The position numbers and the translations under genes were made by a program. The notes under the pieces are model-generated. The model did no database searches and was not told the origin of the DNA. It was given only the letters and a program-made list of their open reading frames with translations. Of a DNA stretch of 11,018 bases, positions 1 through 7,167 are shown in pieces. The DNA is from an uncultured Verrucomicrobiales bacterium. Lineage in GTDB: Bacteria; Verrucomicrobiota; Verrucomicrobiia; Limisphaerales; JACDHS01. The DNA lies in NCBI GenBank assembly GCA_937983475.1, contig CALJZV010000023.1, forward strand, positions 1 to 11,018. The letters run 5' to 3'. The stretch's first letter is position 1. Every line of letters begins with the position of its first letter.

Positions 1-731
1 CGGTGGAGAAGGACTCCTTCATTCCCGGCTTCACCGAGCAATTGATGGCTGCCAAGGCCGGCGACAAGCGCACGGTTGCCGTGGACTTCCCCGCCGATTT
101 CGTCACCCCACAGCTTCAGGGCAAAAAAGGCTCTTACGATGTCGAAGTCGTTGAGGTGAAGCAAAAGGTTCTGCCGGAGTTGAACGATGAGTTCGCAAAA
201 AATTACGGGGCCGAGTCGCTGGCGAAACTGCGCGAAGGCGTCCGCAACGATCTGGAGAACGAGTTGAAATTCAAACAGGACCGCGCGTTGCGAAATCAGG
301 TCGTCCAGTCATTGCTCAATCGTATCCAGTGCGAGTTGCCCGAATCGGTGGTGCTACAGGAGACGCGCAACGTGGTGTACAACATTGTCAGCGAAAACCA
401 GCGCCGCGGCATTCCCCGTGAAACCATCGAGTCGCAAAAGGACCAGATTTTTGCCTCGGCCAACCTCACGGCCAAGGACCGCGTCAAGGCGGCCTTCCTG
501 TTCAGCCGCATTGCGGAGAAAGAGGGCATCAAGGTCGAGCAACAGGAAGTCATCCAGCGAATTGGCCAGTTGGCGCAGACCTACGACATGCCGGTGGACA
601 AGTTCGTCAAGGAACTGCAAAAGCGCGACGGCATCAACGAAATCTACGACCAGTTGCTGAACGAAAAAGTGATCGGCCTCCTTTTGGAATACGCCAAGGT
701 CGAGGAGGTCACTCCGGCGCCGCAGGCATAG
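1..731 (+). CDS. tig: Trigger factor, C-terminal part (5' end outside window)
   Basis: Ribosome-associated chaperone and peptidyl-prolyl isomerase that binds nascent chains at the exit tunnel. Only the last 242 codons are present; the frame is open to the left edge (first whole codon at base 3), so the GTG there is not a real start and the N-terminal ribosome-binding domain is outside. Fragment residues 1-53 are the end of the FKBP-type PPIase domain (FIPGFTEQL, then a GKKGSYDVEVVEVKQK strand). This is followed by the hallmark LPELNDEFAK at about 57-66, which opens the long helical substrate-binding C-terminal domain. The tail is short and Ala/Pro-rich, ending in TAG. In many bacteria tig is followed by clpP and clpX; here the next gene is an unrelated small membrane protein and then a convergent block, so that linkage is absent. 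Identification is by recognised family motifs. Confidence 0.95.
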   Translation, partial: VEKDSFIPGFTEQLMAAKAGDKRTVAVDFPADFVTPQLQGKKGSYDVEVVEVKQKVLPELNDEFAKNYGAESLAKLREGVRNDLENELKFKQDRALRNQVVQSLLNRIQCELPESVVLQETRNVVYNIVSENQRRGIPRETIESQKDQIFASANLTAKDRVKAAFLFSRIAEKEGIKVEQQEVIQRIGQLAQTYDMPVDKFVKELQKRDGINEIYDQLLNEKVIGLLLEYAKVEEVTPAPQA

Positions 732-755
732 CCGGCTTCAGCCTCGCGTTGACAC

Positions 756-1118
756 ATGAGCGAAGGCACCCAACCCATTCCCTCGGGCCGGTCAATCAGG
801 CTTCTGGCTTGGATGGGATGGGTGTTTTTCATACTCACGCTGCCCCTTCTGGCCTTCAGCTTTTACAATTACCCCAAAGCCCGCACGGTAATTAATAGGG
901 ACGCATGCGTTGCGAATCTCAAGCAAATTGATATTGCCAAGGAGGCATGGGCGCTGGAGCACAAAAAGCGCGCGGGTGAATCCTGCGAACCGGAAAGCCT
1001 CAAGCCGCACCTGCAAATGGCCTGGGAACAAATTCAGTGCCCATCAGGCGGGCGCTACACCGTGGAAGCCATCGGCAAGCACCCCGAATGCACGGCTACG
1101 TCCCACCGGCTGGAATGA
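756..1118 (+). CDS. Small membrane-anchored protein with pseudopilin-like C-terminal domain
   Basis: A 120-residue protein. Residues 1-14 are polar, about 15-37 form one hydrophobic segment (signal anchor), and the rest should be extracytoplasmic. The soluble part resembles the C-terminal half of the many type II secretion G-like pseudopilins of Verrucomicrobiota: CVANLKQIDIAKEAWALE at 51-68, CPSGGRYTVEAIG at 95-107, and a closing C-T-x-x-x-H pattern at 112-117. Four cysteines (51, 77, 95, 112) could form disulfides. It lacks a prepilin leader (no G-F-T-L-x-E motif), so it is unlikely to be processed by prepilin peptidase or built into a pilus. The start is the first ATG, 24 bp after the tig stop, with no evident Shine-Dalgarno. 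It may be cotranscribed with tig. The function is unknown; the pilin relationship is my recognition of the motif, not a search result. Confidence 0.75.
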   Translation: MSEGTQPIPSGRSIRLLAWMGWVFFILTLPLLAFSFYNYPKARTVINRDACVANLKQIDIAKEAWALEHKKRAGESCEPESLKPHLQMAWEQIQCPSGGRYTVEAIGKHPECTATSHRLE

Positions 1119-1166
1119 TTCAGCCAAAATCCGTGTTTACAGAAAATAAACCCGTCTTCCCGTCGC

Positions 1167-1760
1167 TTAGAAGGGCCGGGGCGCGACGTTGAGGTTTAAG
1201 TCCACTTCCTGAATGGGACCCAACGGCCGCTTGCGGTCGTCGTATTTGACAGTCATGGGCTCTCCGGACCAGAGCTTGTAAACCACCACACTGTCTTTCA
1301 TCACCAGAATGGCCTTGTAATCCCACCCGGTGGTCTTTGCTTTGCGGCGGAAACCGAAAATATCGAGAAACAAGTTGCCGTAACGCTTGCGGTTGGACAC
1401 TTGCAAGGCCACCTCGTAACCATGGCAGGCTTCCTTGGCTTCAATGGCCAAGCGCACCGGCTCTGGCAGGTCGCGTGTCGTCAGCGTGGCGTTGGGCAAA
1501 AACCGCTGAACCAAATCAATGTATGTTAGAATCCGAATGTTAGGCGTGGCGTAAGGATCAAAGCCCATCGCCTTCAAATCCGCCTCCGTGGTCTGGTTGG
1601 GAACAATTTTTTCATAGTCTGCCTGGACGGCGTTAAAATCATCCCACCGCGATTTGGAAGTGGATTTATCCGACGGGAACAGGGAAGCACACCCTGTAGT
1701 AAAAAGCAGCATAACTGCAAGAATCCCTACAACCCGCATGTTGAGGGTTGAATTGTTCAT
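1167..1760 (-). CDS. Predicted lipoprotein of unknown function
   Basis: A 197-residue exported protein. Residues 8-23 form a hydrophobic signal peptide ending in TTGC, with C24 as the likely lipidated cysteine; the -3 position is Thr rather than the usual Leu, so the lipobox is slightly off consensus. The mature part contains YEKIVPNQTTEADLKAMGFDP at about 49-69, spacing reminiscent of small BamE/SmpA-like outer-membrane lipoproteins where a 'Y-x-I-x-x-G-x-T' turn precedes a helix, but I do not claim membership. Later come LVQRFLPN (83-90), YGNLFLDIFGFRR (127-139) and VVVYKLWSGEP (158-168), which look like conserved blocks of a hypothetical-protein family. The start is fixed by an in-frame stop just upstream; the only purine-rich site (GGGAGG) lies about 17 nt away, which is far. 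The gene stands 142 bp downstream of mutL and converges on the pseudopilin-like gene. Confidence 0.72.
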   Translation of the reverse strand: MNNSTLNMRVVGILAVMLLFTTGCASLFPSDKSTSKSRWDDFNAVQADYEKIVPNQTTEADLKAMGFDPYATPNIRILTYIDLVQRFLPNATLTTRDLPEPVRLAIEAKEACHGYEVALQVSNRKRYGNLFLDIFGFRRKAKTTGWDYKAILVMKDSVVVYKLWSGEPMTVKYDDRKRPLGPIQEVDLNLNVAPRPF

Positions 1761-1902
1761 AATTTAATTTACCACACCCTCCCTGCTTTTGCATGAATCC
1801 CCCAAGATTTTTTAAAACAGAAGCCTAGCCAATCCATTGTCCGGTCATTAGGAAAACAACGGGCAAAACCGGACTTGCGAAGCGGCCTTGAAGAAGACTG
1901 GC

Positions 1903-3756
1903 TTATTGGCTTCGGCCGAATTTTTTCTCCAGCTCCCGGTAGTTCATTTCAATGAGCGTGGGGCGTCCATGGGGACAGGTATAGGGCATCGCGCATTGCC
2001 GGAGGTCGTTGACCAGTTTTTCCAGTTCAGGGCCGGCCAACGGGTCATTGGCCTTGACTGAGTGCCGGCAGACCGTCTTGGCAATGGTTTCCTCGCCCAG
2101 GCGCAACGTGTTCACGCCCTGGCCAACGGCCTTGAGTTCATCAATCAACTCAACGACATATCGCCGAGGCTCGCTGGTTTTGACGAACGGCGGCAGCGCA
2201 TCCAGCAGGAAGGTTTTTTCACCAAACTCGCTCAGGCCAACCCCCAGCCGCGCCAGAATCGGCAGATTCTGCCTGAGGAACAAAGCGTCACGCCCTGTTA
2301 ATTCAATGGTTTGCGGCAACAGCAACCGTTGCGACGGCGCGGCGTCCTGCGATTCAAGCCGACGCAGCATCTGCTCGAACAAAATTCGCTCATGCGCCGC
2401 ATGCTGGTCCAGAAGCACAAGGCCCCGGTCGGATTCCAGAATCACGTACAGTCTGCCGATCACGCCCACCACCCGCAGCGGAACATGCAACAGCGGCACT
2501 GGGTCCAATCCGGAGCGAGCGGCGGCGAAAGGAACGATTGCCGCAGAAGCCGGAGCTGCCTTTGAGGAAGATTTGTCATCCTTGGGCGCCGGTTGGGGCC
2601 AGTTGGCCAGCGGCTTGGAGAGCTCGGGGAAATTGGGCAATTCACGGGTTTGAGGCGATGGCACCGGCTCTTCCGGGAGAGGGCTGGTCAATTCCAGTAG
2701 AGGCGGGGCCACAGGCGGATTTTTTTCCAGCGTGGAAACTGACGACGCCTGCGCGGCAAAAATAGGGTTAGGCGCCACCGGGGTGGCGTGGAAATCCAGC
2801 AAGGCTTCGCGCACAGCCTGCGTGACCAGGCGAACAATCGCCTTGTCGCGATGAAACTTCACCTCGCGTTTGGCTGGGTGAATGTTGACGTCCACCTCGG
2901 CGGGATTCAATTCCAGGAATAGACAGCAAACCGGATAACGGCCTTTCATCAACGCGGTATGATAGCCTTCCAATAGGCCGAAGTTCCGCCCGCGATTCTC
3001 CACCGGGCGGCGAGTAACGAAGATGTATTGGTTTTCCCGGCTGGAGCGGGACACGCCCGGAGCGCCGATGTATCCCCAAATGCGCACTGGCTTGTCTTCC
3101 TGCAAAGCGGAATCACCCTCCTCTGCTGCTTCATTTTCTGCAAAGCGCGGCAAACGCGCCGCAACATCCACAGGCAGCAGCGACACGTCGCCGAGCAGCG
3201 CGCGGAACCGTTCCTTCAACGAGGCAAGCTCCGGTTGGCCTCCCTGCTCCAGGCGCACAGAGGGCAATTGCCACACGGTCCGGCCATCCTTGGAATAGCT
3301 GAACGCCACTCCAGGCGAGGCCAGCGCCGCCAAGGTCAGGTAATGCTGGATATGAGCCGACTCGGTCTCCTCGCTGCGGAGAAATTTGCGGCGGGCCGGC
3401 AAATTAAAAAAAATCTGTCGCACTTCGACGCTGGTCCCCGGCGCGCAGCCCGCAGCCCGCACCTCCACAATTTTCCCGCCATTGACCACGACCTGCGTGC
3501 CCTCGTCATTGTCGTGCTCCCGGGTGGTGAGTGAAAAACGGCTGACGCTGGCAATGCTCGGAAGCGCTTCGCCGCGAAAGCCCATCGTGGTCACCGCGCT
3601 GAGGTCCTCGGCGCGCGCAATTTTACTCGTGGCATGACGCTCCAAGCACAACAGCGCGTCATCCCGGCTCATGCCGACGCCATCATCGGTGACGCGAACC
3701 AGGCTACGTCCGCCCGCCTGGATTTCGACGGTGATGCGCGTGGCCTTGGCGTCCAA
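1903..3756 (-). CDS. mutL: DNA mismatch repair protein MutL, 5'-truncated (possibly a pseudogene)
   Basis: MutL couples mismatch recognition by MutS to strand incision. The 617-codon frame carries GHKL ATPase motif II (DDGVGM, 24-29), motif III (GFRGEALPSIAS, 59-70), the transducer domain to about 320, a Pro-rich linker (about 335-425) and a dimerisation/endonuclease domain. That domain has DQHAAHERILFE (D450 onward, matching DQHA(X)2E(X)4E), C563-R-H-S-V-K and C594-P-H-G-R-P, so this is the nicking type found where MutH is absent. The frame opens at a TTG inside motif I: homology begins at the LDAKATRI segment, and the preceding 30-odd residues, including the catalytic Glu and Mg-binding Asn of the E-L-V-E-N segment, are missing. 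Upstream in frame are Ala-Pro-Pro-Lys and then TAA, the stop of the kinase gene. The other two frames do not encode the missing part, and no Shine-Dalgarno precedes the TTG. As written it should not hydrolyse ATP. Family certain; functional state doubtful. Confidence 0.9.
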   Translation of the reverse strand: MDAKATRITVEIQAGGRSLVRVTDDGVGMSRDDALLCLERHATSKIARAEDLSAVTTMGFRGEALPSIASVSRFSLTTREHDNDEGTQVVVNGGKIVEVRAAGCAPGTSVEVRQIFFNLPARRKFLRSEETESAHIQHYLTLAALASPGVAFSYSKDGRTVWQLPSVRLEQGGQPELASLKERFRALLGDVSLLPVDVAARLPRFAENEAAEEGDSALQEDKPVRIWGYIGAPGVSRSSRENQYIFVTRRPVENRGRNFGLLEGYHTALMKGRYPVCCLFLELNPAEVDVNIHPAKREVKFHRDKAIVRLVTQAVREALLDFHATPVAPNPIFAAQASSVSTLEKNPPVAPPLLELTSPLPEEPVPSPQTRELPNFPELSKPLANWPQPAPKDDKSSSKAAPASAAIVPFAAARSGLDPVPLLHVPLRVVGVIGRLYVILESDRGLVLLDQHAAHERILFEQMLRRLESQDAAPSQRLLLPQTIELTGRDALFLRQNLPILARLGVGLSEFGEKTFLLDALPPFVKTSEPRRYVVELIDELKAVGQGVNTLRLGEETIAKTVCRHSVKANDPLAGPELEKLVNDLRQCAMPYTCPHGRPTLIEMNYRELEKKFGRSQ

Positions 3757-3768
3757 GGCAGGGGGCTT

Positions 3769-4875
3769 TTATGCCTGAACTCGTGGAGGCGGCAGGGCGA
3801 TGCTGAAGACGGCGCCGCGCCCGGGCTCGTTGCGCGCGCGGATTTTGCCGTGATGATCTTCGATTATGCGTTTGCAGATGGACAGGCCAAGCCCCGTGCC
3901 ATGGGCCTTTCCATACGTGGCAAACGCCTCAAAAAGCTTGTCGAGCATCTCGGGAGCGATCCCTGAACCCGTGTCCTCTATCTCGGTAACAATCGAATTG
4001 TTCTCGACCCGGAAACGCATTATCACCTTGCCCCCTTCGGGCATGGCGTCGGTGGCGTTGTGAATGAGGTTGTGAAACACCCGCGTCAGTCTGGGCGGGT
4101 TCAGTTCGACTTTGACCGCGGGCGGCGGGTTTTCCAGTTCAAGGGCGACGCCACGGGCCGCGATTTCCGGTTTCATTTCGTCAATCAGTTGATTGACGAA
4201 GGTGGCGTAATCGGCCTGCGCCAGCACGAAAGCTGTGTGGGCGCCACGGGTAAATTCCAGCAGTTCATTCACCATGTTGCTGATGCGATCCACCTGCTTG
4301 CGGATGCGTGTCCGCGCCGAAGCACGCGCCTCGGGGCTGGCACCCTCCATGCCTCCCAACTCGGAAGCAATGGCGATGACGTTGAGGGGGTTTTTTAAAT
4401 CATGGACAATCGAGCGCGCAAAGCGGCCCACCAGGGACAACCGCTCGGCCTGGAGCACTTCCTGAATGTACTGGCGGTTGAAATCACGCAGACGCCGGCT
4501 GATTTCCCGAACCAGGCTGGCCGCCAGCCGGGGAATGCATTCGAGCAGTTGAAGCAAATCCTCGCGGGGAATGAAAAACACCGCAACGCGCGTCTCGGCG
4601 GTTGCAGTGGCGGAACGAGGGTCGCTGTCGAGCACGGCCATTTCGCCGAAAAGATCACCCGGGCCCAGAGACGTCAGGGCGCGCCGCTCGGGGCCAACGA
4701 CGGCGGAGATCTGCACCGTGCCGTCGCGAATCACATAAATGCCGTCGCCCGGGTCGCCTTCCTTGAAAATAACCTGGTCAGGTTCAAAAACCCTCTCCTG
4801 AGCCGCCAAACGGACGCGCTGGAGCTCAGCTTCCGTCAGGGTGTTAAACAGTTTGCTTGACTCGAGAGGCAGCAT
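3769..4875 (-). CDS. Sensor histidine kinase with N-terminal cyclic-nucleotide-binding-type domain
   Basis: A 368-residue protein with no signal peptide or membrane segment, so a cytoplasmic sensor kinase. Residues 9-125 form a cNMP-binding (CAP-like) domain with the phosphate-binding cassette GDLFGEMAVLDSDPRSATA (73-91), including Glu78 and Arg87, the residues that contact a cyclic nucleotide in ligand-binding members. A helix (about 126-148) leads to the dimerisation domain with H-box VHDLKNPLN; His158 is the predicted phosphorylation site. The ATPase domain has N-box HNLIHNATDAM (Asn273), G1 DTGSG (301-305), F-box LFEAFATYG (314-322) and G2 GTGLGLS (326-332). No response regulator is in the window, so it is an orphan kinase. 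The start is the first ATG, with a weak GGGA about 6 nt upstream. It lies 74 bp downstream of the DUF3106 gene, and its stop is 12 bp before the truncated mutL frame. The ligand (cAMP, cGMP or none) is unknown. Confidence 0.9.
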   Translation of the reverse strand: MLPLESSKLFNTLTEAELQRVRLAAQERVFEPDQVIFKEGDPGDGIYVIRDGTVQISAVVGPERRALTSLGPGDLFGEMAVLDSDPRSATATAETRVAVFFIPREDLLQLLECIPRLAASLVREISRRLRDFNRQYIQEVLQAERLSLVGRFARSIVHDLKNPLNVIAIASELGGMEGASPEARASARTRIRKQVDRISNMVNELLEFTRGAHTAFVLAQADYATFVNQLIDEMKPEIAARGVALELENPPPAVKVELNPPRLTRVFHNLIHNATDAMPEGGKVIMRFRVENNSIVTEIEDTGSGIAPEMLDKLFEAFATYGKAHGTGLGLSICKRIIEDHHGKIRARNEPGRGAVFSIALPPPRVQA

Positions 4876-4949
4876 TTGAGTCCCAGTTTAGGTCAAAAAA
4901 CAACGGGGTAAAGCCTCGGTAAAGAAAATTTGCCCCCTTCGCTGGCTGC

Positions 4950-6005
4950 TTATTTGGAGGCGTTGGTGGAGGCCACCGCGCTGCGGGGAGGCGAGGGAGG
5001 CAACGGCCTTATCCCGGGAGGTAACGGCGGCTGAGGCGTGCTTTTCATGACCAGCTTGCGCCAGACTTCCCTTTCGGATGGCGTCATGGTTTCCCACCGC
5101 TCGGCGTTTTTGAGGAATTGGCTGCGCTGCTCGGTGCTCATGCCGGTAAACTTCGTAAAGGAATCCAAGCACCTTTTCCGCTGCTCGGGGGGCAATTTGT
5201 TGAAGCGCTCCAACGTTTTTTCCATTTGCTCCCGGTCGGCTGCCGACAGGGTGCGAAGGGTTTTTTCCTTTTCCTTGTCATCGAGCTCAAAAAACTCCGT
5301 AAACTGCGAGCAATGCTGCTGGCGACGCTCCAGTGGCAAAGCCTGCCACGAGGCCAGTTGCTGCTCGAGTTTGGCGCGGCGCTCCGGAGGAAACGCGGAG
5401 AGCAGTTTTTCTTTCTCCTGTGGCGTGCTGGATTCCCAGCGCAGGACATAGCCAATCAGGGCTTCATTTTCCAGAAACTCCTTTTGCAGATGCACGGGAA
5501 TTTCGTCCCAGATTTTCAAGCGGCGCTCCAACAAGGCACGGTCTTCGGAAGGAATGGAAGCCAGGGTCTTGATACGCTCAATCGGCGGCACCTTCATCAG
5601 CGGCACCAATTGCCACCGAAGCTGGGTCATGCGAAGGCGCAGTTCCCGCTCATCAGCAGACATCGCCTCGTATTCGCTGATTTTGGCCAAAAGACTGTTC
5701 CGCTGCTCAGGTTTTTTTTCCTGTAGGGCCCGCTCCCGTTCCGCCGGGCTCATGGCAAGCAATTCCCGGAAGTATTCGATGGGCGAAACGGGCCGCACGT
5801 GAATTTGACGGGGCGCATCGGAAGAAACCGGAACTTTGGTGACCACCGGCTGAGCCTGCGACGTTGTCGTATCCATGACCATAACCACAGCAACAGCCGC
5901 GACGCGAAGCGCCATTCCAGACGAGATGCCGCCTGCGGATCGTTGAAGCATCTGCTGGGTTCTGGAAGCTGGCGACATGAACTTCAAGGCTGGCAATGGG
6001 TTCAC
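4950..6005 (-). CDS. Exported DUF3106 repeat protein
   Basis: A 351-residue protein, predicted periplasmic. The N-terminus is long: a basic stretch precedes a hydrophobic segment (about 31-44), with a plausible signal-peptidase site after SQA near 49-51. The GTG start is chosen because it overlaps the upstream stop by 4 bp (GTGA); M10 or M31 are alternative starts that would give a more usual signal peptide. The mature protein (about 75-320) is a run of charged helical repeats of about 20-30 residues with a recurrent 'M/L-S/P-x-E-x-R' beat: MSPAERERAL, MSADERELRL, IPSEDRALLE, FPPERRAKLE, LSAADREQME, LPPEQRKRCL, MSTEQRSQFL, MTPSEREVWR. This pattern is what I associate with Pfam DUF3106, often encoded next to a sigma-E-like factor. 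The C-terminus is Pro-rich (PQPPLPPGIRPLPPSPP). The function is unknown; from context, an envelope protein under control of the adjacent sigma factor is inferred. Confidence 0.82.
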   Translation of the reverse strand: MNPLPALKFMSPASRTQQMLQRSAGGISSGMALRVAAVAVVMVMDTTTSQAQPVVTKVPVSSDAPRQIHVRPVSPIEYFRELLAMSPAERERALQEKKPEQRNSLLAKISEYEAMSADERELRLRMTQLRWQLVPLMKVPPIERIKTLASIPSEDRALLERRLKIWDEIPVHLQKEFLENEALIGYVLRWESSTPQEKEKLLSAFPPERRAKLEQQLASWQALPLERRQQHCSQFTEFFELDDKEKEKTLRTLSAADREQMEKTLERFNKLPPEQRKRCLDSFTKFTGMSTEQRSQFLKNAERWETMTPSEREVWRKLVMKSTPQPPLPPGIRPLPPSPPRSAVASTNASK

Positions 6006-6511
6006 TGAAGCATCGCGAGCAAATCCGCATCCACCGGGGCGGGAATGTTCAAGCGGCTGATTACCTCAAAGTTCTCGAGCCATTCGGTGGGCAGCGTCAC
6101 CATGTGGGAAACCTCCGCGACGCTTTTGGCCCGCTGCGTCCGCTCGTTAAGGCGCGACTGGTAAATCACGCCCGTGGCCATCAACACCGCGATACCAGCC
6201 GTGGCGAGCCGGGAAACCCATCCAAAACCGACTCGCCAGGCTGGCCACCCCCGTTTTGTTTCACGGGAAATTCGTGCCTCCTCCAATGCAACCGCCTGCA
6301 GAACGCGCGCCGTGAAGTTGGAGGACACTAAAACCTGAGGCATACGATCCAACGCTCGGTTCAACGCTCTTTCCTCCTGCAACTCCATTGCCAATTCAGG
6401 CCGGTCGCCCAAATCTTTGCCCTGTGTCTCCACCCCTTGCGCCTCCTCGGCAGAAGATAAATTACGTCGCCACAGGGTTTCCTTCAACTTGTCGAATTCG
6501 GCGTTGCTCAT
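6002..6511 (-). CDS. Anti-sigma-factor-like single-pass membrane protein
   Basis: A 169-residue protein with an N-terminal cytoplasmic part (1-95), one transmembrane segment (about 96-117) and a short extracytoplasmic tail, the topology of an ECF anti-sigma factor. It lacks the zinc-binding H-x3-C-x2-C motif of ZAS-type anti-sigmas and contains no cysteine. The cytoplasmic part has a short conserved-looking block, VSSNFTARVLQAV (62-74), and the tail ends in ENFEVISRLNIPAPVDADLLAMLQ-type sequence (146-169), also likely conserved. Its ATG overlaps the sigma stop (ATGA), and a good AAGGA site lies about 8 nt upstream inside the sigma gene; its own stop overlaps the DUF3106 start. Position and topology argue that it sequesters the sigma factor at the inner membrane. 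In betaproteobacteria the equivalent slot between a sigma gene and DUF3106 is often DUF3619. The anti-sigma role is inference, as sequence identity to a known anti-sigma is not evident. Confidence 0.75.
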   Translation of the reverse strand: MSNAEFDKLKETLWRRNLSSAEEAQGVETQGKDLGDRPELAMELQEERALNRALDRMPQVLVSSNFTARVLQAVALEEARISRETKRGWPAWRVGFGWVSRLATAGIAVLMATGVIYQSRLNERTQRAKSVAEVSHMVTLPTEWLENFEVISRLNIPAPVDADLLAMLQ

Positions 6512-7167
6512 CGCTTCTTTCCTTTTTCTAAAACCGGCTCAGGGGAAAAGTTGCTCTCTTTTTCAGTATCCTCCCATTCGCCGCTCTGGAGATAACGCTT
6601 GAGCTTGTGCCGCAACACCTCCCGCCCTCGGTGGATCAAGGATTTGGTGGCAGACACCGAGGTTCCAAGCACTTGCGCAATCTCCTCGTAGGAAATATCC
6701 CCTTGACGACAGAGCAGGATGGCCGTGCGCTGGTTCTCGGGCAACTCGGCCAGAGCTTTTTGAATTTTCTCCTCAAGCTCATGGTGCAGAACTTCTTCGG
6801 TGGGACTGGCCATGGCGGCGTCCTCAAATTGTCGCACCGACGACCCCTCGTCGTTTTCGGTGACGGCCTCCAAGGAATCGGCCGGATGCCGGGTGCGGCG
6901 GCGGATCTCGTTGAGGCACAGGTTGCGGGCGATGGTATAAAGCCAGGTGGAAAACCGCGCCGTCACCTCATAGCGATGCGCGGACTTGTAAACCTGCACA
7001 AAGACGTTCTGCGCCAAATCCTCGGCCTCCGAAAAGTCATGCAACGTCCGGTAAATAAGATTAATCACCGGGAGCTTGTATTTCTCCACCAGTTCTTCAA
7101 ATGCCGCCATGTCGCCGCGTTTGACGCGCAGCATCAACTCGGCATCGGGCTCAAGCGGATTGGCCAT
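6508..7167 (-). CDS. ECF-type RNA polymerase sigma factor (sigma-E/RpoE-like)
   Basis: A 219-residue alternative sigma factor that directs RNA polymerase to a dedicated promoter set. Region 2 spans about 20-92: helix AAFEELVEKYKLPVINLIYR (21-40), the core-binding/-10 segment DFSEAEDLAQNVFVQVYK (44-61) and FSTWLYTIARNLCLNEIRRR (72-91). An acidic linker follows (about 98-126). Region 4 spans 127-193, with LPENQRTAILL (142-152) and a helix-turn-helix YEEIAQVLGTSVSATKSLIHRGREVL (160-185) for the -35 element. There is a short charged C-terminal extension. It is the first gene of an overlapping three-gene set with an anti-sigma-like and a DUF3106 gene. No strong Shine-Dalgarno precedes the ATG. The stimulus is unknown; envelope stress is a reasonable inference from the membrane and exported products of the operon. 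Region 3 is absent, confirming group 4 (ECF) rather than a housekeeping sigma. Confidence 0.93.
   Translation of the reverse strand: MANPLEPDAELMLRVKRGDMAAFEELVEKYKLPVINLIYRTLHDFSEAEDLAQNVFVQVYKSAHRYEVTARFSTWLYTIARNLCLNEIRRRTRHPADSLEAVTENDEGSSVRQFEDAAMASPTEEVLHHELEEKIQKALAELPENQRTAILLCRQGDISYEEIAQVLGTSVSATKSLIHRGREVLRHKLKRYLQSGEWEDTEKESNFSPEPVLEKGKKR

Noticed and set aside
1119..1166. Possible bidirectional terminator between the convergent pseudopilin-like and lipoprotein genes
   Set aside because: Only a 4-bp CTTC/GAAG pairing is visible, which is too weak to call.
1911..1926. TTCGGCCGAA followed by six T, resembling a short intrinsic terminator on the plus strand
   Set aside because: It lies in the last codons of the minus-strand mutL, no plus-strand gene ends there, and a 10-bp perfect palindrome leaves too short a stem once a loop is allowed.
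3028..3534. A 168-codon plus-strand frame inside mutL
   Set aside because: It is antisense to the MutL transducer/ATPase region, with Arg/Gln-rich shadow composition and no recognisable motif.
3756..3870. Possibility that the missing MutL N-terminus is encoded in another frame and needs a frameshift
   Set aside because: The other two minus-strand frames upstream give Arg/Ser/Pro-rich shadow peptides without the expected I-A-A-G-E-V or E-L-V-E-N segments, so the sequence is absent rather than out of frame.
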